Positions 1 to 10,900 are shown, numbered from the stretch's first letter. The stretch is DNA of 64,000 nucleotides from Deltaproteobacteria bacterium (GCA_007130885.1 SLRQ01000068.1:1-64000), one strand, 5' to 3'. Notes: a model not told the origin generated them from the sequence alone. Translations and numbers: made by a program.

Positions 1-221
1 GGCGGTGGCGGGGTATGAACCGTCCGCGCGGGAGGGCGTCCGCGACAAAGAACGAGCGACGGGGCCCGCGCGGTTGCGCGCGTGCCGCCGCCGCCCACCA
101 AGCTAATCATGGCCGCTTCCTTTTTGCTCCGCGTGGGCGGCGGACTTCCGCGCGCGCTGAATAGAGACACAACATCGTGGTTCTAGCGGCCAAAACTGCG
201 AGGGTGTGCCCTCACCCTTGC

Positions 222-343
222 TGTCTCCATTGGATGGCACCTGTCTCCGGGCTTGTTCTCTTTCCAGGGCATGCGAGCAGAATCGCACACCCCCAAAAAG
301 TGTCACCCATGTCTCCGGTCTGTTTTGTTACCTATGTATCCGG
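222..343. repeat. Scattered TGTCTCC/TGTATCC motifs, possible decayed IS end
   Basis: TGTCTCC occurs at 222, 242 and 310, and TGTATCC at 335. The last two lie in similar contexts (CCATGTCTCCGGTCTGTT and CCTATGTATCCGGTTTGG). Repeated short motifs of this kind are seen at the ends of some IS481-type elements, so a transposon relic is possible. No transposase fragment or target duplication was found, so this is inference. Confidence 0.3.
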
Positions 344-351
344 TTTGGACC

Positions 352-393
352 GGACGTGGACGAGAACGCGGACGCGGACGCGGACGTGGACGG
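352..393 (+). repeat. Hexanucleotide tandem repeat GGACGN
   Basis: Seven consecutive 6-base units read GGACGT, GGACGA, GAACGC, GGACGC, GGACGC, GGACGT, GGACGG. The array is outside any gene. Imperfect units suggest an old slippage repeat. No function is evident. Confidence 0.8.
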
Positions 394-539
394 CCCTCGC
401 TTCACCCTCTCTCCATCTCCTTCGGATTCATCCCCAAGTGCACGATAGGGCCCGATATTTCACCGCCTGCCCGCCAGGACGATGGGGGGGATTTTCGCGG
501 TTGTTTTCGTGTTGTCTCGTTTCGGGGTAGAAAGAGGCC

Positions 540-1748
540 GTGAAAGCGATCGTCGTTCAAAAGTATGGGGGTTCTTCCGTTGCCGATGCCGGCCGCCTCG
601 AGCAGGTGGCGGCTCGGATAGCCGCTACGTTGCAGTCGGGCAAACGGGTGGTGGTCGTAATCTCGGCAATGGGAGACACAACGGACGAACTTCTTTCTCT
701 CGCGCGCCAAGTCACTCCCGCCCCTCCGAGGCGTGAGCTGGACATGCTGCTCACGGCCGGTGAGCGGGTCAGCATGGCTCTTCTGTCCATGGCGTTGCAG
801 AAGAGAGGCGTGCCCGCCATTTCCTTTACGGGCTCGCAAAGCGGCATCATCACCAACGATTCGCACGCGGGCGCGCGCATTGTCGAAGTCCGACCGTTTC
901 GTATTCAAGACGAGCTGGAACGGGGCAAGGTCGTCATCGTGGCCGGCTATCAGGGAGTCTCCTACAAGCGGGAGGTGACTACTCTCGGACGAGGAGGCTC
1001 CGATACCACGGCGGTCGCCCTGGCCGCGGCGCTGGGAGCGGAGTGGTGTGAGATCTGCTCTGATGTCGACGGAGTGTACTCGGCGGATCCGCGCCTGGTC
1101 GACTCACCCCCCCTGCTTCCGGAGGTCACACACGATGAGATGCTGACCTTCGCCGAGGCAGGTGCGAAGGTGCTCCACTCGGCGGCCATAGAGTACGCGC
1201 GCTCCGCTGGAATCACGCTTTGGGCTAGAGCGACGTCGAGTGCGCCCGAAGGCCCCGGCGGTCAAGGTGACGGCACCATGGTCAGGGTTGATGCGCCGAA
1301 TGAACCTCGAAAGGTAGCTGGAGTGGCCAGCCGAGAGGTATTTCTATTGAGGCTGCCTCCCGTTGAAGGGCATGAAGCGGTTGGAGATCTGGTGACGGCA
1401 CTTCGAGAGTTCGGGTTGGACTCCCGCTGGCTTGCTTGGCCGGGATCCGGTGAGGCATGGACCGCCATCGCCCCGGTGGAGGGCCTATGCGATGCCTCGG
1501 TCATTGGGGACAGGCTGGCCGAGAGTTTCCCCGGCGTTAGGGTCGAGGAAGGCCTGGGAGCCGTGAGCATCGTGGGCACCGGGCTGGATTCGGACCAAAC
1601 GGTTCTTTCGGAAGCATTGGACGCCTGTGAGCTGGCGGGCGAGAGCCCAAGGCACATAGAGCGAACGTCCCTTCGGTTGACGTTCGTAGTGAGCGTGAGC
1701 GCCTCCGCCGATTTGGTTCGGGCTCTTCACGACAAGCTCTTGGGTTGA
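540..1748 (+). CDS. lysC: Aspartate kinase
   Basis: Phosphorylates L-aspartate with ATP, the first step toward lysine, threonine, methionine and diaminopimelate. The 402-residue protein has the N-terminal kinase motif KYGGSSVAD (residues 8-16), the nucleotide-binding GRGGSDTT near 149-156 and [11 protein letters not shown] near 176-186. About 140 C-terminal residues fit the paired ACT regulatory domains, so feedback inhibition by lysine and/or threonine is likely, but the effector cannot be read from sequence. Start is GTG at 540, preceded closely by AGAGG; no upstream in-frame start gives a better N-terminus. Length is normal for a monofunctional aspartokinase. It stands about 55 bases upstream of rnr on the same strand, and the two have no obvious functional link. 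Confidence 0.95.
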   Translation: MKAIVVQKYGGSSVADAGRLEQVAARIAATLQSGKRVVVVISAMGDTTDELLSLARQVTPAPPRRELDMLLTAGERVSMALLSMALQKRGVPAISFTGSQSGIITNDSHAGARIVEVRPFRIQDELERGKVVIVAGYQGVSYKREVTTLGRGGSDTTAVALAAALGAEWCEICSDVDGVYSADPRLVDSPPLLPEVTHDEMLTFAEAGAKVLHSAAIEYARSAGITLWARATSSAPEGPGGQGDGTMVRVDAPNEPRKVAGVASREVFLLRLPPVEGHEAVGDLVTALREFGLDSRWLAWPGSGEAWTAIAPVEGLCDASVIGDRLAESFPGVRVEEGLGAVSIVGTGLDSDQTVLSEALDACELAGESPRHIERTSLRLTFVVSVSASADLVRALHDKLLG

Positions 1749-1805
1749 AGAGGGAAGGGGGTTTTTGTTGCCTAGCCGCCCCTGGAGGCGTAGCGTGCTT
1801 TGCAC

Positions 1806-4052
1806 ATGTCGAGCACTGTAGAAGGAATAGTTCGCAAGCATCGAGAAGGGTTCGGATTTCTAATTCAGCCCAAGGGTGTCGATGACGTCTACATCTCCGC
1901 CGATGAGCTCGTCGGCGTGATGGACGGAGACCGGATAGAGGCGCGAGTGTTCAGGCGGCGAGGTCGTCTGGCGGGCCGGCTGCTACAGGTGGTGGAGCGG
2001 GGGAGGCGCTCGGTCATCGGCATCTTTCACCGCGAGGGTAAGCAGGCCTGGGTCGAGCCTTCGGACCCTGGGCTTCACGATCCGATTCTGGTCCGCATAG
2101 CGTGCGAGTCGTCACCTGAAGTTGGAGAGGGCGTCAAGGTCGTTTTTACGGAGTGGCCTACCGGCGTAAGTCCCGCAAAGGGCGAGGTCGTCGCAAGAGT
2201 CGGGGACGCCGCGGACCCGATGAACGAGGTGCTGTCCATAGCTTTCGCTCACGGCTTCTCTGATACCTTTCCGGCGGACGTAGTCGATGAGTGCCGCTCT
2301 TTTTCGGATAGGCTGACGGCGGCCGATCTAGCCGGCCGCAGAGACCTTCGAGACCTTCCGCTGGTTACGATAGACGGCGCCGATGCCAAGGACTTCGATG
2401 ACGCCGTCTTTGTCGAGCGGGTCCCCGGGGGCGGCTACAGGCTGGTGGTGGCCATCGCGGATGTCGTCCACTACGTGCGTGAAGGCGGAGCTTTGGATCG
2501 GGATGCTCTCTCGAGAGGAACGAGCGTTTATCTTCCCGGCTTGGTGTTACCTATGCTGCCGGAGGAGCTGTCAAACGGGCTTTGCTCGTTGATGCCCGGC
2601 GAGGATCGGCTGTGCATGGTCGCGGATCTCTCGTTGACACCTGAAGGCAAGACGGTCAACACCGAGATCTACGAGGCCGTAATGCGCAGTCACGCGCGGC
2701 TGACCTACGACCAGTTAGCCGACATGATGCGCGACGGGAACTTGGATGTCGACGGATCCGCGCGAGGAGCAGGAGACGGGGACGTTAAGTCAGGAAAGGC
2801 TCCCACCCCAGGTAGGAAGACCCCCGGCAAGCGACGGGCGGCCAAGCGGATTCCCAGGGCGGCCAGGTCTTGGGGCACCGAGCACCTCCCGGTGGCCGTG
2901 GAGCTTTCGAGAAAGCTCAATCGACGCCGGATGGTTCGCGGCTCCATCGACTTCGACATTCCCGAACCCGCCGTCTTATTGGACGAAGATAATCATCCCA
3001 TTGCCATAGAGGCGCGCGAGCGGCTTTGGCCGCACCGCCTGGTCGAGGAGTTCATGCTCGCCGCGAACGAGGCCGTGGCGTTCTTCTTTCACGCTCATGG
3101 ACTGCCGACCGTATATCGGATTCATGAGGAGCCTGACGAGCTGAAGCTTGCCAGCTTCGCTACCTTGGCGCGCGCGCATGGTTTCGCCATCTCGGCGGGC
3201 GAGGATATCCCCTCCAGGGTCATCAACGACTTCTTGCATTCGCTCGTCGGCCGTCCCGAGCAGCGCACTCTCAATCAGTTGCTTCTTCGTGCAATGCAGC
3301 AAGCCATATACAGCTCGGAGAACATCGGACACTACGGTTTGGCGGCGCCACACTACCTGCACTTCACCTCGCCGATTCGCAGGTACCCCGACTTGATGGT
3401 TCACAGATTGCTCAAGGCGCACTGGAAGCGTGGGGGGAGGACGCTGCGAAAAGTGCAGCGGGGGAAGATCGAGGAGCATCTCGACAAAGTGTCCAGCCAG
3501 GCGAGTGAGCGGGAGCGGGCGGCAGTCGAGTCGGAGAGAGAGGCCAACGATCTGTTCTCGGCGCTTTACATGAGCGATCGGATCGACGAGCACTTCGATG
3601 CCTCCATCGCCACGGTTACTTCCTTCGGACTATTCGTCGAGCTGAAGGACGCCCACGTGCAGGGCCTCGTCAAGATGGAGTCACTTGGACCGGGAGTCTC
3701 GTTCGATGAGGAACGGATGCGTATGCTCGTGCCGGGAACCGGGCGCTCATGGTCGGTGGGTGATCCGATGAGGGTGGTCTGCAGCGATGTGAGTATTGCC
3801 CGTCGTCAAATCACCTTCGAGCCCGAGGCGGTCGAAGGGTCGGTTGCTCAGGCTCGGCCATCGAAAAGAGCCCTCAAAACAAGGGCCGGTCAGGCCGGGA
3901 AGAAAAAAACCGGAAAACGCGGCGGCCAGGCGAAACGCGCACCCGACGGCACCAAACGCGGCACGGACAAGAAGGAAGAAAAACCTGCAAGGAAACGGCG
4001 CGGCGGCACAGGGAAGAAGATGCGTGCTTCCGGTCGTCGCAAGCGCAAGTGA
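1806..4052 (+). CDS. rnr: Ribonuclease R (RNB family 3'-5' exoribonuclease)
   Basis: Processive 3'-to-5' exoribonuclease that degrades structured RNA. An N-terminal cold-shock/OB segment (VRKHREGFGFL near residue 10) is followed by the RNB domain with the acidic catalytic signature DGADAKDFDDAVF (about 190-202), then an S1 domain (about 600-670, ATVTSFGLFVEL) and a Lys/Arg-rich tail of about 75 residues, as in RNase R rather than RNase II. Oddity: a basic Gly/Lys/Arg-rich insertion of about 40 residues (roughly 310-355) interrupts the RNB domain. The in-frame ATG at 1806 is chosen; a TTG at 1800 is better spaced from GGAGG at 1784. The 3' end overlaps an open frame of the glnS region, but the glnS start lies 92 bases beyond the stop. 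Confidence 0.94.
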   Translation: MSSTVEGIVRKHREGFGFLIQPKGVDDVYISADELVGVMDGDRIEARVFRRRGRLAGRLLQVVERGRRSVIGIFHREGKQAWVEPSDPGLHDPILVRIACESSPEVGEGVKVVFTEWPTGVSPAKGEVVARVGDAADPMNEVLSIAFAHGFSDTFPADVVDECRSFSDRLTAADLAGRRDLRDLPLVTIDGADAKDFDDAVFVERVPGGGYRLVVAIADVVHYVREGGALDRDALSRGTSVYLPGLVLPMLPEELSNGLCSLMPGEDRLCMVADLSLTPEGKTVNTEIYEAVMRSHARLTYDQLADMMRDGNLDVDGSARGAGDGDVKSGKAPTPGRKTPGKRRAAKRIPRAARSWGTEHLPVAVELSRKLNRRRMVRGSIDFDIPEPAVLLDEDNHPIAIEARERLWPHRLVEEFMLAANEAVAFFFHAHGLPTVYRIHEEPDELKLASFATLARAHGFAISAGEDIPSRVINDFLHSLVGRPEQRTLNQLLLRAMQQAIYSSENIGHYGLAAPHYLHFTSPIRRYPDLMVHRLLKAHWKRGGRTLRKVQRGKIEEHLDKVSSQASERERAAVESEREANDLFSALYMSDRIDEHFDASIATVTSFGLFVELKDAHVQGLVKMESLGPGVSFDEERMRMLVPGTGRSWSVGDPMRVVCSDVSIARRQITFEPEAVEGSVAQARPSKRALKTRAGQAGKKKTGKRGGQAKRAPDGTKRGTDKKEEKPARKRRGGTGKKMRASGRRKRK

Positions 4053-4143
4053 ATCCCGCCTGGCCGCAGGAACTTCGAGATGTCCCGGCGGTCGTGGAAA
4101 GCATGATGGCCCGCGGCGGCCGAGCGGTGTATATCGGTTGCTC

Positions 4144-6555
4144 ATGGCACGGAAGCAAGGAAAAGACGGCGAGGGGCACGCGAACACGAGAAAGCCCATT
4201 CCCGAGAAGTCGGGTGCCGAGGGCGACCCAGGACCGGATGAGGAACGCTCCGACTTCATCCGCATGATGATTCGGAAAGACTTGCGAGAGGGGAAGTATG
4301 AGGGCGTGGTCACCCGTTTTCCGCCGGAGCCGAATGGATACCTGCACATCGGCCATGCCAAGTCCATCGTCCTCAACTTCGGAGTCGCGGCCGAGTTCGA
4401 TGGACGGTGTCATCTTCGCTTCGACGACACCAACCCGGAGACCGAGGAGGAAGAGTACGAAAAAGCCATCATACGCGACATCCGTTGGCTGGAGTTCGAC
4501 TGGGGCGAGCATCTCTACTACGCATCGGACTACTTCGAGCGTTTCTACGGCTATGCCGTGGAGCTGGTTGAAAAAGGGCTCGCCTACGTCGACAGCCAGT
4601 CGGAGGAGGAGATCAGGGAGACGCGCGGTACGGTCACCGAGGCCGGTCGACATAGCCCTTATCGTGAGCGTCCGGTGAAGGAGAACCTCGAGCTTCTGGA
4701 GAGGATGCGCGCCGGTGAGTTCCCGAACGGTGCTCACGTGCTGCGGGCCAAGATCGATATGGCTTCGCCCAACATGAAGATGCGTGACCCTCTCTTGTAT
4801 CGCATACGGAACGTGCCGCATTACCGCGCGGGAGACGCCTGGCACATCTACCCCATGTACGATTTCGCGCACTGCCTCGAGGATGCGATTGAAAGAATCA
4901 CGCACTCGCTTTGCACCCTCGAGTTCGAGAACAACAGGGACATCTACGACTGGGTGCTCGAGAATGTGTCCATCCCTCGCCCGCGGCCTTTTCAGACGGA
5001 GTTCGCCCGGTTGAGCCTGACCCACACGGTGATGTCGAAGCGAAAGCTGCTGTCCTTGGTGAAGGGAGGCTTCGTTTCCGGGTGGGATGATCCTCGAATG
5101 CCGACCTTGGCCGGCATGCGTCGCAGAGGGTACACCCCCGCCGCCATCCGGAAGTTTTGCGAGGATGTCGGTGTGGCAAAGGCGAACGCCACCGTGGAGA
5201 TCGAGCGTCTGGAGCACGCGGTTCGTGACGACCTCAACACGAAGGCTCCGCGGATGATGGCTGTTCTTCGGCCGCTGAAGCTCGTTATCGAGAGCTGGCC
5301 GGTGGACGAGGTCGAGTGGCTCGATGCTTCGCTCTGGCCTCGTGATGTGCCGAAGGAAGGCACACGCCGGGTGCCGTTTTGCAAGGAACTCTACATAGAG
5401 CGAGACGACTTCATGGAGGAGCCCGCGAGGGGTTTCCGGCGTCTCTACCCCGGCTCGAGGGTTCGTCTCCGGCACTCCTACATCGTCGAGTGCACCGGCG
5501 TGGAGAAGGATGAAGATGGCAACGTGGTGGAGGTGCGAGTCAGGCATGACGCGGACGGCTCCGGGAAGAAGCCTAAAGGAACGATTCACTGGGTGTCGGC
5601 AAGGCACGCGGTGGATGTGCCGGTGAGGCTTTACGGAAGGCTGTTCTCCGAGCCGCACCCCGAGTCGCATCCGGACAAGCCTTACGAGGAGTTCATCGAC
5701 AAGTGCTCTCTCGAGGAGCTGACCGCCAAGGGCGAGCCGGAGCTGGCAAATGTTGAGTCCGGCTCTCATGTCCAGCTCGAGCGGCAAGGATATTTCTTCG
5801 CCGATCCGACTCTCACCGAGGAGGGGCGGCCGGCGCTGAACCGAACCGTTCCGCTTCGGGACACCTGGGCAAAGGTTTCAGCGAGGGCGGGCCTTGAAAA
5901 GGCGGCCGTCCCGGATGGTGGGAGGAAGAAGGCGGCGGCTGAGCCTGATGAGGGCAGGCCCGTGGGAGAAGCGACGGCTTCCGCCGAGCCCGCGAGCCAA
6001 GGTGCCGCGGGCCGCGCCCCGCTCGACGCCGAAGCTCTCGGCCTGCGGGATGCTCATGGGCTGTCCAGCGAGCAGGCCCGTCTCCTTGCCTCCCGGCCCG
6101 ACCTGCGCCGGTTCTTCGAGGCGGCTCTCCAGGTCCATGATGCGCCTGCGTCGGTCGCGCGGTGGGTGGTAAACGAGGTAGCGGCCCTGACCAAGCACCG
6201 TGAACTCGAGGAGCTTCCCATCACCGCGGGCGGGCTGGCCGAGCTGGCTCGGCTCGTGGATGAAGGAGAGGTCGCGGCTCCCGCGGCGAAGACTGTTCTC
6301 GACGAGATGTCTCGCCTCGGGGAGAGCCCCCGCGAGATCGTGGAGCGAATGGGCCTTGCGGAATCGGTGGACAGCACATTACTGGAAGCTCTGGTGCGAG
6401 AGGTGATCGCGGCCCACCCCGCCGAAGCCGATCGTTGCAGGCAGGGAAAAAAGGGCCTCATCGGCTTCTTCATGGGCAAGGTCATGGAGGCTACCGGCGG
6501 TAAGGCCTCACCCTCCGACGCGCGAAAGCTGCTTGAGCGGCACCTCGGGGGGTGA
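4144..6555 (+). CDS. glnS: Glutaminyl-tRNA synthetase with C-terminal YqeY/GatB-like domain
   Basis: Charges tRNA-Gln with glutamine, a class I synthetase. The catalytic core has PPEPNGYLHIGHAKS (HIGH signature) and the KMSKS-type VMSKRKL. The core and anticodon-binding barrels end near residue 580. A Pro/Ala/Gly-rich linker (about 583-630) leads to about 170 residues resembling YqeY and the GatB tail domain, ending with GKKGLIGFFMGKVMEATGGK, a typical YqeY-tail motif. Such fusions are known, for example in Deinococcus, where the extension aids tRNA binding. The frame is open from 3796, but that part is antisense-like coding over rnr. ATG at 4144 gives an N-terminus (SDFIRMMIRKDL) that aligns with the E. 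coli start region. Final length is 803 residues against about 550 for E. coli GlnRS. Confidence 0.95.
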   Translation: MARKQGKDGEGHANTRKPIPEKSGAEGDPGPDEERSDFIRMMIRKDLREGKYEGVVTRFPPEPNGYLHIGHAKSIVLNFGVAAEFDGRCHLRFDDTNPETEEEEYEKAIIRDIRWLEFDWGEHLYYASDYFERFYGYAVELVEKGLAYVDSQSEEEIRETRGTVTEAGRHSPYRERPVKENLELLERMRAGEFPNGAHVLRAKIDMASPNMKMRDPLLYRIRNVPHYRAGDAWHIYPMYDFAHCLEDAIERITHSLCTLEFENNRDIYDWVLENVSIPRPRPFQTEFARLSLTHTVMSKRKLLSLVKGGFVSGWDDPRMPTLAGMRRRGYTPAAIRKFCEDVGVAKANATVEIERLEHAVRDDLNTKAPRMMAVLRPLKLVIESWPVDEVEWLDASLWPRDVPKEGTRRVPFCKELYIERDDFMEEPARGFRRLYPGSRVRLRHSYIVECTGVEKDEDGNVVEVRVRHDADGSGKKPKGTIHWVSARHAVDVPVRLYGRLFSEPHPESHPDKPYEEFIDKCSLEELTAKGEPELANVESGSHVQLERQGYFFADPTLTEEGRPALNRTVPLRDTWAKVSARAGLEKAAVPDGGRKKAAAEPDEGRPVGEATASAEPASQGAAGRAPLDAEALGLRDAHGLSSEQARLLASRPDLRRFFEAALQVHDAPASVARWVVNEVAALTKHRELEELPITAGGLAELARLVDEGEVAAPAAKTVLDEMSRLGESPREIVERMGLAESVDSTLLEALVREVIAAHPAEADRCRQGKKGLIGFFMGKVMEATGGKASPSDARKLLERHLGG

Positions 6556-6600
6556 TTCGTTGCGGCCTGGTCGGCTTGGCAAGGCTGACGGGGGTAGGGA

Positions 6601-7695
6601 ATGGCCGCTGGCGTCGTGTATTGCCGGCACTGGTCCAATCGCGCCGAAGGAGCCATGATATCTGGCATGAAGCGTGACCACGATATGGACTTGGATAAGA
6701 ATACCGCGCAAGAGGAAACTAGCGAGCATTTCGTTCTCGATAGTGCGCCGGAGCCCTCCTTCCTTCGTTTACATCGTTCGGGAGAGCTGGCGAGGCGGGC
6801 AAGGCAAGCGGTGGAAGGCTTGGCGGAGTGCCGGGCCTGTCCGCGAAGCTGCGGGGCGGAGCGGCTCCGGTCTTCTTCTTCGGCCCATGGACCGAAAGGA
6901 GCGACGTGCTCGACGGGAAGATATGCGCGCGTCTCCTCCTCCGGTCCTCATTACGGGGAGGAACGTTGCCTGACGGGACGCGGTGGCTCCGGGACGATAT
7001 TCTTCTCGTACTGCAGCCTGCGCTGCGTCTTCTGCCAGAACCGGGAGATAAGCCACGAGGGCGCGGGCGTGGAGGTAGGGCCGGAAGGGCTTGCGGCGAT
7101 GATGCTGGATTTGGCGCGGCTTGGCTGCCACAACATCAACCTCGTCACTCCCGCGCACGTGACACCACAGATTCTGGAAGCCTTGGTCATCGCCGCCGAG
7201 CGCGGTCTCAATCTGCCCATCGTCTACAACACGAGCGGCTACGAGTCCTTGAAGACTCTCGCACTCTTGGACGGCGTGGTCGATGTCTATATGCCCGACT
7301 TCAAGTTCCTGGATGAGGAGAAAGCCAGGTCGTACCTCGAGGCGGCCGATTACCCGAAGGTAGTAAGGCTGGCGATGAAGGAGATGCACAGGCAGGTGGG
7401 GCCCCTGACCTTTTCGAGCGAGGGTCTCGCGCTTCGTGGCCTGCTGGTTCGCCATCTGGTAATGCCGGGTGCGGTCGACGACACCAAGGAGATCCTCAGG
7501 TTCCTCGCGGAAGAGATCTCGCCCGATACATATGTGAACGTCATGGGGCAGTACTATCCATCAGGCGCTGTTGACCCGTCCCTGCATCCGGAGCTTTGCA
7601 GGAGACCTGATGCCTCGGAGATGGAGGCGGCCTTCTCCAATGCCCGCCGTGCCGGGCTCCGCCGGCTGGATGCACCGCGTTTCGCGCTCTGGTGA
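6601..7695 (+). CDS. PflX-type radical SAM protein
   Basis: A radical S-adenosylmethionine enzyme resembling the pyruvate-formate-lyase-activase relatives called PflX (COG1313); substrate unknown. C138-x3-C142-x2-C145 (CSLRCVFC) would bind the 4Fe-4S cluster, and an upstream ECRACPRSCG segment with extra cysteines is typical of the family. A TIM-barrel-like body follows (NLVTPAHVTPQILEAL, VDVYMPDFKF). The C-terminal NVMGQYYPSG motif also recurs in this family. No glycyl-radical enzyme is next to it. Start is uncertain: ATG at 6601, 6655 or 6667 are in frame, and the first 50 or so residues look poorly conserved. It follows glnS by 45 bases and may share its transcript. Confidence 0.85.
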   Translation: MAAGVVYCRHWSNRAEGAMISGMKRDHDMDLDKNTAQEETSEHFVLDSAPEPSFLRLHRSGELARRARQAVEGLAECRACPRSCGAERLRSSSSAHGPKGATCSTGRYARVSSSGPHYGEERCLTGRGGSGTIFFSYCSLRCVFCQNREISHEGAGVEVGPEGLAAMMLDLARLGCHNINLVTPAHVTPQILEALVIAAERGLNLPIVYNTSGYESLKTLALLDGVVDVYMPDFKFLDEEKARSYLEAADYPKVVRLAMKEMHRQVGPLTFSSEGLALRGLLVRHLVMPGAVDDTKEILRFLAEEISPDTYVNVMGQYYPSGAVDPSLHPELCRRPDASEMEAAFSNARRAGLRRLDAPRFALW

Positions 7696-7977
7696 GGCAG
7701 CCTAGCCGGGCTCGGAAGTGGCCTCGGCATGCCCGGTCGTATCGACCTCGCCGGTGGTTGTAGGTCCCGATCTCGAATGCCGGCTTTTTCGCCGGATGGA
7801 AAGGAAATGGGTATTGTGGAGTAGAGCTTCCGGCACTTGCCCACTACCATTCAGCGCCGATTAGGTGGTAGCTCGATAACTCGCAAGAATAGCAGTTGGA
7901 TTGCGGCGTCAAAAGCACGACATGACTACCATCGGTGCAAGCAATAAGAGTGGAGGCACGGCGTCGGTACTCGATGC

Positions 7978-10900
7978 ATGGCCGGTGGCTTTAATTTTAC
8001 GCCGGCCGGGCCGGACGCCCGGTCCGCGGAGTTCGATGTGAGTGAACTGGGTGACAATGGCCAAGGCCCGAGGAAAGAGCACGAGGGCGTGGTTGATCGT
8101 CAGCACCGCGCTTGGTGGCGACGGGCGTCCAGGGTGGCCTTGTTATTGGCCGCGCTCATGTCGATTCTACTCCTTGGAGCCGCCCTGGCCCTTTCCGCGT
8201 ACCTGACGGATGAGCGATTGCGCGAAATCGCTGTCGGCACGGTGAACGACGCCTTGCGGGGTACGTTCGAGATTGAGTCGTTGGAAGTGTCCGTTCTCGA
8301 GGGTTACATCGAGGCGCGCGGGGTGAGCGTCTTCGATCCCGCGGAAGGAAAGCGCGTGCTGTCCATAAGGCGCGTTGCGGTCGGACTCGATCCCTGGCGC
8401 CTGCTTCGCAACGAGGTTCGGATCCTGTCCGCGGAGCTGGAAGGCTTGATGGTGCGAATGGTTCCGCCGGACGGAGTGAGCCCCGAAGATCCCGATGAGC
8501 CTGCATTCACTCTGCTGGAGGCGTTCGAGCCAACGGGGACTCCTGGGGAGGGAGACCCCTGGTTTGTAAAGGCCGGAGGATTATCGGTCGAGGATCTCAC
8601 TCTTGTCGTTGCCACCGCTGACGGGCTCGATGTCGGCATAGCGGGAGGCGAGCTGGACGGCGGGACCTTCTCATGGGGGGAGTCGGGGCTGGAAGCGGGC
8701 TTCCAAGGCTTTTTGGAGCAGCTTTCCGTGAAGCTAGACGGAAGTGCCTATGAGCTTCGAGACGTTCGAGCCGAGGGCGTGACCTTTGTTATGGACGTCG
8801 ACTCGGCGGGAAGGGTCGACATAGAGGCAATCAATGCCTTGATCGCCGGCCCTGACTTGGTCGAGCAGGGTCGCATCCAGGTATCGGGCAGCGTGAGCGG
8901 GTTCGGGCACCAGACGGACGACGCGGCCTTGGCGCTGGATATCGAGGTCGCGGGCGAGCTGGATGTCGCGGCCGCCGTCGTGCGGGAGATGCTACCGGAG
9001 GATCTTGCGTCGAGTCTCGGTCTCGAGGGCACGGTCGCCGCGACGTTGAGGATCGGCGGTAGCAGTTTTGCGCCGCGTATCACGGGCGAGCTCTCTTCGA
9101 CAGACCTCGAGGCCCTCGGCGAGTCTTTCGAAGAGGTCTCCGCCGGCTTTTCTTGGGTTGACGAAAAGCTGGTCCTCGATGATGTCGTTCTTGCTCTCAC
9201 GGGTGGTGGAAGCCTCGAGGGCTCGATCAGCCTCGATCTGTCGGACTCCCAGTCCCCTGGATGGGAGCTGCGCTCGAGAGCGAAGCAGTTGCCTTTGAAC
9301 CGTCTTTTCGAGGCCATGCATGTTGCCATGGAAGGGGAGGCAGCGGAGCCCATGCCCATACCGGATCGGGTGGACGGTTCGATCTCGGGAAGCGGCAGTG
9401 GCTTCGAGTCGCCGGAAGGCCGGTTCATCTTGGATGTTCATCTAACCGGAATGTCACGACACCTCCCACCCGGGCTACCCGATGGCTGGAGGTTGACTGG
9501 GGCGGTCGGCGTCGGTCACGACTCCCTTCGATTGAGTTCGCTACGGCTGGCGGGCGGAGGCGTCGAAGCGACGCTCGACGGTAACGTTCCAGTGAACGGA
9601 GGTTCGCTGGATCTGGGTTTGCGAGTTCTACACCAGCGACCGGCGGATGTGCTTTCTCCATATGATCTTCCCGTCAAGGTCGGCGCCGTCGAGCTATACG
9701 CCACCGTGACAGGTAAGCTGGATAGCCCCAAGGCGGAGGGCGAGCTGCGTATCGAACGCGCCGAGGTGCTCGATCTGCCGCGGGCGAGCGTATTGGCCCC
9801 CTTTCGGCTTGACGGTGGCGTGGTCCATCTCGACGCCGCTCGAGTTGGAATCGCGGGTGGAGAGCTGACTGTCAGTGGAGCTATCCGCGCACTGGGAGAC
9901 GATCTGGCGCCGGCCGAGGATCCGACCATGAGCTTCGATCTGCGGGGGGCGGACCTGAATCTCGAGCAGTTGAGCGCCGGCAAGGCGGCGGGAACCCTGA
10001 CCGTTCACGGTAAGGTCGACGGCAGCCTTTCTTCGCCCAGCGGCAGAGGTCGGCTGGATGTAGAAGGGCTGGTCGTGGAGGAGATAGAGTTCTCGAGGGT
10101 TTCCGCGAATGTGACCTCCGATGGCAACGAAGTACTTCTAAGGCACTTTTATATGGTGCCGGCCGCGGGAGGCCGGCTGCATGGCGACGGCGGCTTTCGC
10201 CTCTCCGATGGGCACGTCGACGCGCGGGTGAGCGCCGAGGCAATGCCGCTTGCGCTGGCCGGGGTCATGCTCGATGAGGCTCTTCCGGTCGGCGGTTTTG
10301 TCGATGTGAGCGCGGTAATCGGCGGCCCTGCCGATGAGCTAACGGTCTCGGCGCGCCTGGACACCAAAGGCCTCGCCTATGACGATGTGCCCCTTGGTGA
10401 CTTGGCGGCCGAGATCTCTGGTGGCATGCAAGAGATCACTCTCGATGCCAAGCTCGTGAGCGAGGCGGGAACGCTGACCCTCGGGGGCCGGGTCAGCCTA
10501 GAAGACGGCGACCTGGATCTCGACCTTGGCGGAGAGCGGCTGCGGGTCGAGGACATGCCGTTTCTTGTGGATTCGGACTTGAACGTCGCCGGAAGGGTCC
10601 TGGTGGAGCTGTCCTTGGGAGGTAAGCTCGGCTCGCCGATGATAAGCGGCCGAGTGCTGGCTCGCACGCTGGAGCTGGATGGCGGCAGGCTGGGAGACGG
10701 TAGGATCGATCTCCACATCGAGCCGGCCGGCCGGGATGCTCACGCGATCGAAGCGGACATCCTCGGGGCGGGCAGGATGCACGCGGACTTGCGGCTCGAG
10801 CCGAGCCTTTCGCTCGTTGCGAGTGCCGAACTGGATAGCTTCTCGCTCGCCTCGATCCTTCCCGGGCTAGCCGAAGACTCCCTCGACGCTGTCCTCTCCG

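Larger units (their letters stand above)
1..539. other. Gene-free leading region
   Basis: No reading frame here has a recognisable product on either strand. The stretch holds four scattered copies of a TGTCTCC-like motif (222-343) and a 7-unit hexamer repeat (352-393), both listed separately, and then the leader of lysC. The frames that read through it are low-complexity Arg/Thr-rich translations of the repeats. Confidence 0.6.

Noticed and set aside
352..393. Hexamer array considered as CRISPR
   Set aside because: Units are 6 bases without spacers; there are no cas genes in the window.
3874..5787. 637-codon open frame on the minus strand
   Set aside because: It lies antisense to rnr/glnS, has no recognisable family, and such long antisense frames are usual in GC-rich genes.
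7778..7796. CCGGC-TTTTTC-GCCGG stem-loop after the PflX-type gene
   Set aside because: The T-run is in the loop rather than after the stem and the stem has only five pairs, so it is not called a terminator.
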